From NCBI GenBank assembly GCA_032229625.1, contig JAVTVZ010000087.1, forward strand, positions 1-64,000: a stretch of 64,000 nucleotides of DNA, given 5' to 3'. Source of the stretch: Kineosphaera sp032229625. Lineage in GTDB: Bacteria; Actinomycetota; Actinomycetes; Actinomycetales; Dermatophilaceae. The translations under genes and the position numbers were made by a program. This document shows, piece after piece, positions 25,799 through 34,476 of this stretch (position 1 is its first letter; every line of letters starts with the position of its first letter). The notes under the pieces were generated by a model. That model was not told where the DNA came from and searched no databases. It was given only the letters and a program-made list of their open reading frames with translations.

Positions 25799-26667
25799 CG
25801 TCGTCCCCCGGGGTTGTCGCGGCGCCCGTCGACGACCGCGGTCACGAGCCGGGACAGCTCCTCATCGGGCAGGAGTCGCGCCCCGGTGACGTCGATGACG
25901 GCGCACGTCGGCCACAGCCGACGCAGCAGGTCCGGCCCGCCGGTGGCGGTGTCGTCGTCCGCCGCGTCGTAGAGCGCCTCGAGCGCGACCCGGGCCGCCT
26001 CGTCGGCGCTCAGGCCGGGGCGCCACAGCTTCTTCAGCGAGCCGCGGGCGAAGAGCGACCCCGAGCCGACGCTGTGGTGCTCGCGCTCCTCGTAGCAGCC
26101 GCCGGTGACGTCGTAGGAGAACATCCGCCCGAGGCCGCGGTCGAGGTCGTAGCCCGCGAAGATCGGCACGACGCTCAGGCCCTGCATCGCCAGGGCGAGG
26201 TTGCCGCGCATCATCGTGGCGAGCCGGTTGGCCTTGCCCTCCAGCGACAGCACGGCCCCTTCGAGCTTCTCGAAGTGCTCGAGCTCGACCCCGAAGAGCT
26301 TGACCATCTCCAGGGCGACGCCAGCGGTGCCGGCGATGCCCACGGCGGAGTGGTCGTCGGTGACGAAGACCTTCTCGATGTCGCGGCTGGCGACGATGTG
26401 GCCCATCGTGGCGCGGCGGTCACCGGCCAGCAGCACCCCGTCGGCGTAGGCGAGCGTCACGATCGTCGTCCCGTGCGGCACCTGCAACCCGGCGCCGTGC
26501 GGCACGCCCGACCCCGCGGCCACCGGGGCGGACGCGATGCCGGCGTGCTCGGCGAGGCGTCGCCCCGGCAGCAGGTGCGGTGCGGTCCACGCGACGAACT
26601 CGGTGAACGAGCTGGACCCCACGGCGAGGAAGGCCCCCGGCAGGCGGCCGCCGAAGAGGTCGCTCAC
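25795..26667 (-). CDS. prcB: 20S proteasome beta subunit PrcB
   Basis: 290 residues. A propeptide of 66 residues ends VPHG, and the active-site Thr is T67 in TTIVTLAYADGVLLAGDRRA. Asp and Lys partners (GDRRAT, DIEKVF) and GSGSLFARGSLK follow, as in mycobacterial PrcB. It forms the two inner rings of the Pup-dependent proteasome. ATGA overlaps with pup upstream and prcA downstream indicate one polycistronic unit with tight translational coupling. Confidence 0.97.
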   Translation of the reverse strand: MSDLFGGRLPGAFLAVGSSSFTEFVAWTAPHLLPGRRLAEHAGIASAPVAAGSGVPHGAGLQVPHGTTIVTLAYADGVLLAGDRRATMGHIVASRDIEKVFVTDDHSAVGIAGTAGVALEMVKLFGVELEHFEKLEGAVLSLEGKANRLATMMRGNLALAMQGLSVVPIFAGYDLDRGLGRMFSYDVTGGCYEEREHHSVGSGSLFARGSLKKLWRPGLSADEAARVALEALYDAADDDTATGGPDLLRRLWPTCAVIDVTGARLLPDEELSRLVTAVVDGRRDNPGGRR

Positions 26668-26873
26668 TGGCCGCCCTTCTGGACGAATCCGGCGACGAAC
26701 TGCTCCGCGTTGCTCTCCAGCACGCCGTCGATCTCGTCGAGCACGCTGTCGATGTCGGCGTCCAGCTCGGCCTTACGCGCCGACAGCTGCGCCGCGTCGG
26801 GCGCGGGCGCCGGCGGCGGCTCGGTCGGCTCCGACCTGCCGCGCTGCGGGTGGATCTGCTCTTGACCAGCCAT
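26664..26873 (-). CDS. pup: Prokaryotic ubiquitin-like protein Pup
   Basis: 69 residues, mostly charged and disordered. The conserved coiled-coil-forming segment is LSARKAELDADIDSVLDEID and the C-terminus is VQKGGQ. The terminal Gln means Dop must deamidate it to Glu before PafA can attach it. Its ATGA overlap with prcB (26664-26667) and position after dop follow the standard gene order. Confidence 0.97.
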   Translation of the reverse strand: MAGQEQIHPQRGRSEPTEPPPAPAPDAAQLSARKAELDADIDSVLDEIDGVLESNAEQFVAGFVQKGGQ

Positions 26874-27004
26874 GTCGATCGTCTCCTGCCTGCGGCGATC
26901 CCCGCCGGATCGCCGATTTCGTCCAACATAGCCCCGACCCCCGACACGCTTCAGGGCCCGTCCCCGGTTCGACTCCCCCGGCTCCCCCCGGCAGGCTCCC
27001 CCCG

Positions 27005-27023
27005 GCCGGACTCCCGGTCCGGC
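27005..27023 (-). terminator. Weak hairpin just after dop
   Basis: gccggac-N5-gtccggc, 10 bases beyond the dop stop and 130 bases before pup. It may attenuate read-through or stabilise the dop end. No T tract. Confidence 0.3.
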
Positions 27024-27032
27024 GGCCCGGCC

Positions 27033-28762
27033 TCACGCGCGCGGCGCGGGCCCTGCACTCACCTCGGCGACCAGACCGGCCGCGTCGGGATGACGATCGA
27101 GCAGGTCGCCGACGAGTTCGGCAGTGCCGCGCGCCGGTTCGGCGGTGACGAGGCGCTGCAAGCGGTCGTGCCCGGGCAGCTCGAAGACGACGGACTCCCA
27201 CGACGCGGCGGCGACCTGGCGGCCGTACCGCCGCACGCACTCCCCGCGGAACCACGCCCGGGTCGACGGCGGCGCACCGGTGACGGNNNNNNNNNNNNNN
27301 NNNNNNNNNNNNNNNNNNNNNNNNNNNNNNNNNNNNNNNNNNNNNNNNNNNNNNNNNNNNNNNNNNNNNNNNNNNNNNNNNNNNNNCGCACGCACTCCCC
27401 GCGGAACCACGCCCGGGTCGACGGCGGCGCACCGGTGACGGCCGCGTCGACCTCCTGCGGGCTCGTGAGCCGCTCGATGCGCCCGGCGCGCTCCAGGGTG
27501 CGCGCGAGGCCCTTGCCGGGGCGCAGGTCCGACCACTGCAGGTCGATGGCGGCCAGCCGCGCCGACCCCCAGTCCAGCCCGTCCCGCTCCCGATAACGTT
27601 GCAGCAGAGCGAGTTTGGCGACCCAGTCAATCTGCTCGGCGGCCTGCAGCGGGTCGGTGCCCAGCCGCGCGAGCACGTCCTGCCACCGAGTCATCACCTC
27701 GGTCGTCGCCTCGTCCCAGCCGTCGGTGCGGTCCAGCCAGGCGCGCGCCGCCTCGACATACCGCCAGTGCAGGTCGAGGCCGGTCAGGGTCGTGCCGTCG
27801 GCGAGGCGGACCAGGGTCCTCAGCGTCGGGTCGTGACTGACGGCATACAGCTGGGGCAGGGGGTCGTCCATCCGCAACTGCGCCGGCAGCGCGCCCGCCT
27901 CGATCATGCCCAGCACGAGGTTCGTCGTGCCGACCTTGAGCAGGCCGGCGACGTCGCACAGGTTCGCGTCGCCGAGGATGACGTGCAGCCGTCGGTAGCG
28001 CTCGGGCAGCGCGTGCGGCTCGTCGCGGGTGTTGATGATCGGCCGCTTGAACGTCGTCTCCAGCCCCACCTGCGCCTCGAAGAAGTCGCTGCGCGAGGCG
28101 AGCTGATAGCCGGGGCGCTGCGAGCGCTGCCCCAGCCCGACCCGCCCGGCACCGCAGATGATCTGGCGCACGACGAAGTAGGGCGTCAGCCCCGCGACGA
28201 TGTCCTCGAAGGGGGTGTCGCGGCGCATGAGGTAGTTCTCGTGGGTGCCGTATGAGGCGCCCTTGCCGTCGGTGTTGTTCTTGTAGAGGACCGGCACGCC
28301 GGCCTCGGGCGAGCGCGCCCCGCGGGCCGATTCGTCGGCCAGGACCGCCACCGCCCGCGTCATGATCTCCTCGCCCGCCCGGTCCCAGACGAGCGCCTCG
28401 CGCGGCGTGGACACCTCCGGTGAGGAGTATTCGGGGTGGGCGTGATCGACGTAGAGCCGCGCCCCGTTGGTGAGCACGAGGTTGGCGACGCCCGCGTCGT
28501 CCTCCCACTCGTCGGTGAGCTGGCTGACGTGCGCGTCGAGCCGGTGCTGGCTGAAGCCGCGCGCGTCGGCGAGCGGCATCTCGGCGGCATAGTCCCACCG
28601 CACCCCGACCCGCTGCCCCGGACCGTCCCCGGCGTCGTCGGGCAGGCTGCGGGCGTAGGCGCGCACCACGTCGCCGGACAGGAGCATCGGGTTGGCGTGC
28701 GGCCGCCCGGGCACGCTGATGCCGTATTCGGTCTCCAGGCCCACGATGCGCTGCACGCTCAT
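27033..28762 (-). CDS. dop: Pup deamidase/depupylase Dop, split by an assembly gap
   Basis: Start MSVQRIVGLETEYGISVPGR, then ILTNGARLYVDHAHPEYS-type segment (LVLTNGARLYVDHAHPEYSS), LYKNNTDGKGASYGTHENYL and FKRPIINTRDEPHALPERYR. The VDHAHPEYS and DGKGASYG forms are those of Dop and not PafA. A 100-N gap with 55-base duplicated flanks lies near the 3' end; removing 155 bases leaves 1575 bases, 524 residues, in frame, ending SAGPAPRA. It deamidates Pup and removes it from substrates. It heads the dop-pup-prcBA-pafA run. Confidence 0.95.
27287..27386. other. Assembly gap in dop with 55-base duplicated flanks
   Basis: Bases 27232-27286 equal 27387-27441 (begin cgcacgcact, end ggtgacgg). Unmerged contig overlap. 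Confidence 0.95.
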
Positions 28763-28960
28763 GGTTCTCACCCTACGCAGGCAGGGGCAGCGCGCGCCGG
28801 GCCGCGACAGTGCGGCCGATCGCGGCCGATCGCGCGTGCTCGGTGACGCTGCGGGGAACACCTAGCGACGATCCCGGCACGTCCCTTGCGCTCGCCGATG
28901 GCGTGCGCCCAGACTTCAGGCGACGCGGTCCGGGGGGTCCGCGGCAAGGGGGACGCACAG

Positions 28961-30688
28961 ATGTCACGTCAGACACTGACCGGGGATCAGCTCAGGCAGG
29001 ACGTGTCGCTGACACCTCCGGTCGATCCGCCGACCGACCGACGATCGGGGCGATCGGGGCGNNNNNNNNNNNNNNNNNNNNNNNNNNNNNNNNNNNNNNN
29101 NNNNNNNNNNNNNNNNNNNNNNNNNNNNNNNNNNNNNNNNNNNNNNNNNNNNNNNNNNNNNGATCCGCCGACCGACCGACGATCGGGGCGATCGGGGCGA
29201 TCGGGGCGATCGGGGCCGTGGTGGTCGAGCGGCGCGCTGCTCCTGCTCGGTGGCGCCGCGAACTTCGTGGGTGCGTGGCTGCGGTGGTTCGGGCCGCAGC
29301 GACAGGAGGGCCTGGCGATCCGCCAGGACGGCTCCTCGACGCCACTGACGACGGGCGAACACGTCGTGCCGTTCACCAGCGAATTCACCGCCGCGGGGCA
29401 TCTACTCGTCGCCGCCGCGCTCGTCGTCCTGATCTTCCTGGCGTGGGGGCGGCTGCGCTGGATCGCGGCACCGGCGCTTCTGCTGGGCGCCTACTTCTTC
29501 GCGGGGCAGGCGGTGCTGTGGCTGCGCGAGGTGCTGACCGGCATCAACTCCTACCCTGTCGCGGGCGCCGACCCACCCATGGTCGACGCGTGGTCATGGT
29601 GGGCGTGGTTCCCGGCGACGAGCCTGTGGCCCCTGGGGTTGGCTCCCGTCGTCGTGCTGACGTGCGCGGCCCGGCAGGCCGCGACCGTCTCGTCGGGCCG
29701 CTCCGAGGGTGCCTGCGGTCCAGCCCCCGGCGGTGCTCCCGACCCGCAGGGTCAGTGGTCCCCGGTGGTCCTGGCGTGCGCGCTCCTGACCGTCTCGGCG
29801 ACCGTCATGGAGTTCCTCCTGCTCGTGATCTTCGACATGAGCCACGACGACCCGCAGGGCTTGGGCATGTATTCCGGGGCGGCCCAGGCGCTGGCCGGTG
29901 CCTTCCTGCTCGCCGGTGCGGTCCGCGGACGGCGTTCGCGGGTGCGTGGAGGCACCTGTGGCGAGGGCGACCGCTCGGTCGAGCCTGTCGCCGCCGACGG
30001 CCGCACCCCCAGCTGGTCCCGCGCCTCGTCCCGCGCCTGGTCCCGAGGTCATGGGGCGCTGCAGCTCGGCGGGGCGCTCGTCGCGCTCTCGGCCCTTCTC
30101 GGCATCGCGCCGCTGCTGCCCGCCCTGGGATCTGCGGCGGAGATCGTGCCGGGGCAGGACGCACCGATGACCGCCGGCACGGTCGCCGCGATCGCCGGTC
30201 ACGGACTGTATGCCGTGGGCGTCCTCGTGCTCGTCGCCGGGCCGTGGGGTGGCCCGCGCCGGGCGCTGGCCGCGCTCAGTGCCGCCGTCTGCGTCGCGCC
30301 GACCGTCGCGTCGATCGCGCTGCTGGTCTCTGCGCCCGAGCTCGGGGAACAGCTCGCGTGGCTCGGCCAGGACAGCTCGAGCTCCGCCTGGCGCGTGGTG
30401 GGTGCCGTCGGCTTCGCCGTCACCCTGACCATGGAGCGCCTTGCCGGGGCGGGGTCCGGTGCGCCGGTGTCGGTGTCGGCCTCTGCGCCGCCGCTCCCCC
30501 AGCTGCCGCTGCTGCTCGCGACGATTCTCCTCGTCGGGGGACAACCGCTGGTGACCCAGGCTCTGGTGAACGAGATCGGACCGGGCGGGTCGCCCGTACC
30601 GGCGGTCGTCGGAGCCGTCGTCGGCGTGCTGTGGGGCCTCGCCTGGTGGGTGACCGGGCGAGCCGGGCGGGCGCCCTCGACCGCGTAG
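28961..30688 (+). CDS. Polytopic membrane protein of unknown function, with gap
   Basis: Not recognised. From ATG 28961 (AAGGGGG before it) the cytoplasmic N-terminus has DPPTDRRSGRSG and then repeated RSG units coded by 9-base repeats around the gap. After that come about ten hydrophobic segments, for example SSGALLLLGGAANFVGAWL, LLVAAALVVLIFLAW, PVVLACALLTVSATVMEFLL and a last one near AVVGAVVGVLWGLAWWV. A charged loop lies in the middle. No catalytic motif is seen. It is divergent from dop and is the first gene of the block separating dop from mpa. Confidence 0.7.
   Translation: MSRQTLTGDQLRQDVSLTPPVDPPTDRRSGRSGXXXXXXXXXXXXXXXXXXXXXXXXXXXXXXXXXXDPPTDRRSGRSGRSGRSGPWWSSGALLLLGGAANFVGAWLRWFGPQRQEGLAIRQDGSSTPLTTGEHVVPFTSEFTAAGHLLVAAALVVLIFLAWGRLRWIAAPALLLGAYFFAGQAVLWLREVLTGINSYPVAGADPPMVDAWSWWAWFPATSLWPLGLAPVVVLTCAARQAATVSSGRSEGACGPAPGGAPDPQGQWSPVVLACALLTVSATVMEFLLLVIFDMSHDDPQGLGMYSGAAQALAGAFLLAGAVRGRRSRVRGGTCGEGDRSVEPVAADGRTPSWSRASSRAWSRGHGALQLGGALVALSALLGIAPLLPALGSAAEIVPGQDAPMTAGTVAAIAGHGLYAVGVLVLVAGPWGGPRRALAALSAAVCVAPTVASIALLVSAPELGEQLAWLGQDSSSSAWRVVGAVGFAVTLTMERLAGAGSGAPVSVSASAPPLPQLPLLLATILLVGGQPLVTQALVNEIGPGGSPVPAVVGAVVGVLWGLAWWVTGRAGRAPSTA
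29062..29161. other. Assembly gap at 9-base repeats, 38-base duplicated flank
   Basis: The 38 bases before the gap (29024-29061) recur after it (29162-29199), followed by more copies of gatcggggc. Repeat number is unresolved. Confidence 0.9.
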
Positions 30689-30756
30689 CCGCGACCGGCC
30701 ACCGGCGCTCCGGCATCGGTGCGTGCGGCAGCGCCTCCATCGGACCCGAGCGAATC

Positions 30757-30779
30757 TTGTCGGTGGTCTGGTTCAGCAT
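30757..30779 (+). promoter_or_regulatory. PafBC-type promoter of the esterase gene
   Basis: TTGTCGGTG, 8 bases, CAGCAT. The 9-base upstream element is a perfect match to TTGTCRGTG. The -10 has C for T at its first position. It ends 6 bases before the ATG at 30786. Confidence 0.55.
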
Positions 30780-30785
30780 GGAGCT

Positions 30786-31886
30786 ATGCCTCGCACCGCG
30801 ACCGACATTCCCTGGCGCACCCGGCTCCTGCACCGGGTGTCGATGCTCTCCGGCTCCGTGGCCGACACCTCACCCACGGGTTTCGACCGATTGCGGGCGA
30901 CGGTGCCCCGCAACCCCCTCGTCCATGCCGTGACCGGCGCCCCGGCCCGCGGCGTCCGGATCGACGACGCGCAGGTGCCGGTGCGCGAGGGTCGCACCGT
31001 GCGCGTGCGGCGCTATCGGCCGTCGTCGCGCAGCGCCGGCTCCCCGGCGTCGGCGCTGCCGGTCGTCGTCTACCTGCACGGCGGGGGTTGGGTGCTGGGC
31101 ACGGTGGACAACTACGACCCGCTGTGTTCGGCGCTCGCGGCGCAGATCGGCGCCCTGGTCGTGTCCGTCGAATACCGGCTCGCCCCCGAGCATCCCGCAC
31201 CGGCGGCGGTGCACGACTGCCTCGACGTGGTCCGCGCGCTGCCGGGGCTCCTGCCCGACTGGGGCGGCAACCCGCGACGGATGGCCGTGGCGGGCGACAG
31301 CGCCGGCGGCAACCTCGCGGCCGTGCTCACTCAACAGCTGCGTGACGCGCGCCGCGCCGGCGACGAGCGGGTCCCGCCGCTGCGGGCACAGGTGCTCCTC
31401 TACCCCAGTGTCGACTCGACATGCCTGAGCCGCTCGAAGATCGAGTTCGCCGGCGGCCCGATCCTGACCCGGCGTGACACCGACGCCTATTTCGCGCACT
31501 ACCTGGGGTCCGGCGAGGGCGCGTTGAGCCCGCTCGACCCGCTCATCTCCCCCGCCCTGGGCGATCTGCGTGACTTGCCGGCGGCCCTCATCCAGACCGC
31601 GGGGCTCGATCCGCTGCGCGACGAGGGCGCGGCGTATGCCGTGGCCCTGCGCGCCGCCGGCGTCGAGGCCCTGCACACCGACTACGCGCGGGCGCCACAC
31701 GGCTTCGCGAGCTGGCCGCGCCTGAGCGTGGGGGTCGAGGGGCACCGCGGGCAGATCGCCGGCTTCCTGCGGGAGCGGCTCGGCGTCACGGGCCCGGGAG
31801 CCGCCCTCGAACCCGCGGCCGCGGTAGGAGGTGTCGATCGGCAGGTGCCCTTGTGCCGGAAGGGTTTTGGTGGCGTCGCCGTGTGA
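30786..31886 (+). CDS. Alpha/beta hydrolase, hormone-sensitive-lipase (family IV) type
   Basis: 366 residues. The oxyanion motif YLHGGGWVLG, the nucleophile motif VAGDSAGGNLA, the acid in TAGLDPLRDEG and the His in HGFASWPR give a complete esterase triad of the HSL family. The N-terminal cap includes RVSMLSGSVADTSPTGFDRL. The last 35 residues after FLRERLGV are not family-like. A cytoplasmic carboxylesterase is likely; substrate unknown. A PafBC-type promoter directly precedes it, so DNA-damage control is possible. Confidence 0.9.
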   Translation: MPRTATDIPWRTRLLHRVSMLSGSVADTSPTGFDRLRATVPRNPLVHAVTGAPARGVRIDDAQVPVREGRTVRVRRYRPSSRSAGSPASALPVVVYLHGGGWVLGTVDNYDPLCSALAAQIGALVVSVEYRLAPEHPAPAAVHDCLDVVRALPGLLPDWGGNPRRMAVAGDSAGGNLAAVLTQQLRDARRAGDERVPPLRAQVLLYPSVDSTCLSRSKIEFAGGPILTRRDTDAYFAHYLGSGEGALSPLDPLISPALGDLRDLPAALIQTAGLDPLRDEGAAYAVALRAAGVEALHTDYARAPHGFASWPRLSVGVEGHRGQIAGFLRERLGVTGPGAALEPAAAVGGVDRQVPLCRKGFGGVAV

Positions 31887-32001
31887 CGGGCCGCACGGTT
31901 GGGGCAGGGCGTGACGCGCGGCCCCGCGACGTCGTTAAGCTGTCGACGACGCTCTCCCCCCGACGACGAGGTGGCCCCTTCGTGCGTGACGTCATCGTGT
32001 T

Positions 32002-32101
32002 NNNNNNNNNNNNNNNNNNNNNNNNNNNNNNNNNNNNNNNNNNNNNNNNNNNNNNNNNNNNNNNNNNNNNNNNNNNNNNNNNNNNNNNNNNNNNNNNNNN
32101 N
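32002..32101. other. Assembly gap at the start of the prs-like gene, 55-base duplicated flanks
   Basis: Bases 31947-32001 equal 32102-32156, including the GTG start (31982 and 32137). There is really one copy. The promoter -10 TAAGCT at 31936-31941 lies left of the gap. Confidence 0.95.
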
Positions 32102-32136
32102 CGACGCTCTCCCCCCGACGACGAGGTGGCCCCTTC

Positions 32137-33153
32137 GTGCGTGACGTCATCGTGTTCTCCGGCAGTGCTCACCAGGCCTTCGCCCGCCGAGTCTGCGACC
32201 ACCTGGGGGTGCCTCTGTCCCCCGTGGACATCACCCGCTTCAGCAACGACTGCCTGCAGACGCAGCTGCTGACGAACTGCCGGCAACGAGACGTCTACAT
32301 CGTCCAGCCGCTCGTGCCGCCGACGCAGGATCACCTCATGGAGCTGCTCCTGATGATCGACGCCGCCCGGGGCGCGTCCGCCGCGCAGATCACCGCGGTC
32401 ATCCCGCACTACGCCTACGCGCGCTCGGACAAGAAGGACGCCTCCCGCATCTCCCTGGGCGGTCGCCTCGTCGCGGACATGCTCGTGACGGCGGGGGTGC
32501 ATCGGGTCCTGACGATGGCGCTGCACGCGCCGCAGGTACACGGCTTCTTCTCCGTGCCGGTCGACCACCTCACGGCCATCGGTGTGCTCGCCGGTCACTT
32601 CCGCGAGCAGCACCTCGACAATCACGTCGTCGTCTCCCCCGACCTGGGCAACGCCAAGACGGCGACGCAGTTCGCCCGGCTGCTCGACCTGCCCGTCGCG
32701 GCGGGCAACAAGCAGCGTCTCGGCGACGACGCGGTCGTCATCGACTCGATCGTCGGTGACGTCGCGGGCAAGCCGGCGATCGTGCTCGACGACGAGATCG
32801 CGACCGGCGGGTCGATGATCGGGCTGCTCGACAAGCTCGCCGAGGCGGGCTGCCCGCGAGCGGCGGTCGCCTGCACGCACGGCCTCTTCGCCGGGCGCGC
32901 CGCCGAGCGACTGCAGTCGCACCCGCTGGTCAGCGAGGTCGTCACGACCGACACCGTGCCCGCCCCCTCGGGCTGGCCGCAGCTGCGGGTGCGGTCGGTG
33001 GCCGGGCTCTTCGCCGAGGCCATCGCGCGCATCCACATCGGCGAGTCGGTGAGCAGCCTCTTCGACGGGGTCGACCCGCGGCACGCGCCGCCGCAGCTGT
33101 CGCTGCACTTCGCGGAGGAGCCGCTGCTGAGCACTCATCAGGTGCTCGCATGA
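32137..33153 (+). CDS. Ribose-phosphate pyrophosphokinase-like protein
   Basis: 338 residues, the length and order of PRPP synthetases: VIVFSGSAHQAF, IPHYAYARSDKKDASRISLG, TMALHAPQVHGFFSVPVDHL, a VSPDLGNAKTA segment, NKQRLGDDAV and the PRPP loop VLDDEIATGGSM. The catalytic His (ALH) and Lys/Arg (NKQR) are kept. FSDGE is replaced by FSNDC, and an Asp of the ribose loop by Ala. It is therefore a divergent paralogue or a PRPP-using regulator; a housekeeping prs is not in this window. GTG start; ATGA overlap with the DUF3054 gene. Confidence 0.82.
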   Translation: MRDVIVFSGSAHQAFARRVCDHLGVPLSPVDITRFSNDCLQTQLLTNCRQRDVYIVQPLVPPTQDHLMELLLMIDAARGASAAQITAVIPHYAYARSDKKDASRISLGGRLVADMLVTAGVHRVLTMALHAPQVHGFFSVPVDHLTAIGVLAGHFREQHLDNHVVVSPDLGNAKTATQFARLLDLPVAAGNKQRLGDDAVVIDSIVGDVAGKPAIVLDDEIATGGSMIGLLDKLAEAGCPRAAVACTHGLFAGRAAERLQSHPLVSEVVTTDTVPAPSGWPQLRVRSVAGLFAEAIARIHIGESVSSLFDGVDPRHAPPQLSLHFAEEPLLSTHQVLA

Positions 33154-33551
33154 GCGCCCGACACCGCAGCCCCGCCGCGCCGCCGCCGATCGGTGTGCCG
33201 GTGGCAGTCGCGGCCGATGCCGTGGCGATCCTGGCGTTCGCGACCGTCGGGCGGATGAGTCACGCCGAGGGCGTCACCGTCGGCGGCGTCGCGCAGACCG
33301 CGTGGCCCTTCCTCGTCGGCGCGGCCCTCGGCTGGGTCGTCGCCTACGTGCTGCTCAGCCGGCCGCCGCTGGACAGCGCGGGCGGGGTACTCGTCTGGGT
33401 CGGCACGATCGCCGGCGGGATGGCGCTGCGCGCGGTCACCGGCGCAGGCGTCGCGATGAGCTTCATCGCCGTCGCGTCCCTGGTCACGGGCGTGTTGCTG
33501 CTCGGCTGGCGAGCGCTGGCCGCGCGTCGGGGCCGCGCGGCCCGACGCTGA
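33150..33551 (+). CDS. DUF3054 family membrane protein
   Basis: 133 residues with four hydrophobic helices (VAADAVAILAFATVG, AQTAWPFLVGAALGWVVAYV, VLVWVGTIAGGMALRAVTG, MSFIAVASLVTGVLLLGW). The spacing and the DAVAILAFATVGRMSH start match DUF3054, common and uncharacterised in actinobacteria. ATGA overlap with the prs-like gene makes them a coupled pair. Confidence 0.88.
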   Translation: MSARHRSPAAPPPIGVPVAVAADAVAILAFATVGRMSHAEGVTVGGVAQTAWPFLVGAALGWVVAYVLLSRPPLDSAGGVLVWVGTIAGGMALRAVTGAGVAMSFIAVASLVTGVLLLGWRALAARRGRAARR

Positions 33552-33603
33552 CGCGAGCGCGTCGCACCGCCCGAGGCGGCGACGCGCCTGAGATCGGCGT
33601 ACC

Positions 33604-34299
33604 TCAGGCCTCGGAGGCCGTCGCGCCGCCCAGGTGGGCGCGCAGGATGTCGGCCGTCCGACCGTAGTGGTCCGCCAACGCCGCGGTCGCCTCCTCGACG
33701 TCGCGATCGAGGGCGGCCTCGAGGATGCGCCGATGCTCCCCCGCCACGTCGCGGTCGGGCTCCTGGATCTGCGACCAGCGCCGGTAGAGGTCCGCGGCGT
33801 CGCGCAGGCATTCGGTGACCGTGATGAGGCGGGGCCGGGCGCACCCGGCGAGCAGCGCGCGATGGAAGCAGATGTGGGCCTCCTCCCACTCGTCCGACAG
33901 TCGCGGGTGATCGTCGTCGGTGACCATCGGTGTGCGGGCCAGGCGGTGATGCACCGAGACGAGCTCGGCCTCCCAGGCCAGGTCCGCGCGCGCGATGGCC
34001 TCCCGCAATGCGAGGGTCTCGAGGTCGATGCGGGTCGCCGTGAGGTCGTCGAGGTCCGCGAGCGTCAGGGGCATGACCCGGAAGCCGAGGTTTGGCTCGG
34101 CGACGACGAGGCCCTGCTCGTCAAGGCGTGAGAGCGCCTCGCGGATGACGCTCACGCTGGCGCCGTAGCGCCCCCCGAGGTCGGCGAACTTCAGCTTCTG
34201 ACCCGGCTCGAAGGCCCCGCTGAGGATGTCGTGGCGCAGCTGCGTCTGGACCTGCGCCGTGTTCGCCCTGGCCCGGGTGGTCTCTCGGGTCGTCGTCAT
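33604..34299 (-). CDS. GntR family regulator, FadR/FCD type
   Basis: 231 residues. Winged helix: QTQLRHDILSGAFEPGQKLK, then FADLGGRYGASVSVIREALS. The FCD effector domain has the metal-site pattern with DLTATRIDLETLALREAIAR, EEAHICFHRALLAG and EHRRILEAALDRD. It is divergent from the FAH-dioxygenase-monooxygenase genes and probably represses them until a ring-derived ligand binds. The -10 TAGAGT (34306-34311) is 6 bases before ATG 34299. Confidence 0.94.
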   Translation of the reverse strand: MTTTRETTRARANTAQVQTQLRHDILSGAFEPGQKLKFADLGGRYGASVSVIREALSRLDEQGLVVAEPNLGFRVMPLTLADLDDLTATRIDLETLALREAIARADLAWEAELVSVHHRLARTPMVTDDDHPRLSDEWEEAHICFHRALLAGCARPRLITVTECLRDAADLYRRWSQIQEPDRDVAGEHRRILEAALDRDVEEATAALADHYGRTADILRAHLGGATASEA

Positions 34300-34476
34300 G
34301 GGGACACTCTAGCCCGATCCGCACATCTCATGGATTTGCGAATATCTCTTGATCTGTCACATGTTGCTGCGCTACAAAGGTGTCGTTGCCTCGGCGCACG
34401 GCCGACGGACGCCCGACCGGGCGCTCTTCGCAGACCAGCGTCGGCACCACGTCACTCGATCGCATGGGAGTCACCG
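34300..34476. promoter_or_regulatory. AT-rich gntR/FAH divergent promoter region
   Basis: One of the most AT-rich stretches of the window (34321-34380). For the plus strand TTGATC (34349-34354), 18 bases, TACAAA (34373-34378). atctc occurs twice (34325, 34344). The GntR site is presumably here; no perfect palindrome is evident. Confidence 0.45.

Noticed and set aside
31947..32156. Duplicated promoter and start of the prs-like gene
   Set aside because: The 55-base duplicate is a contig overlap, not a biological repeat.
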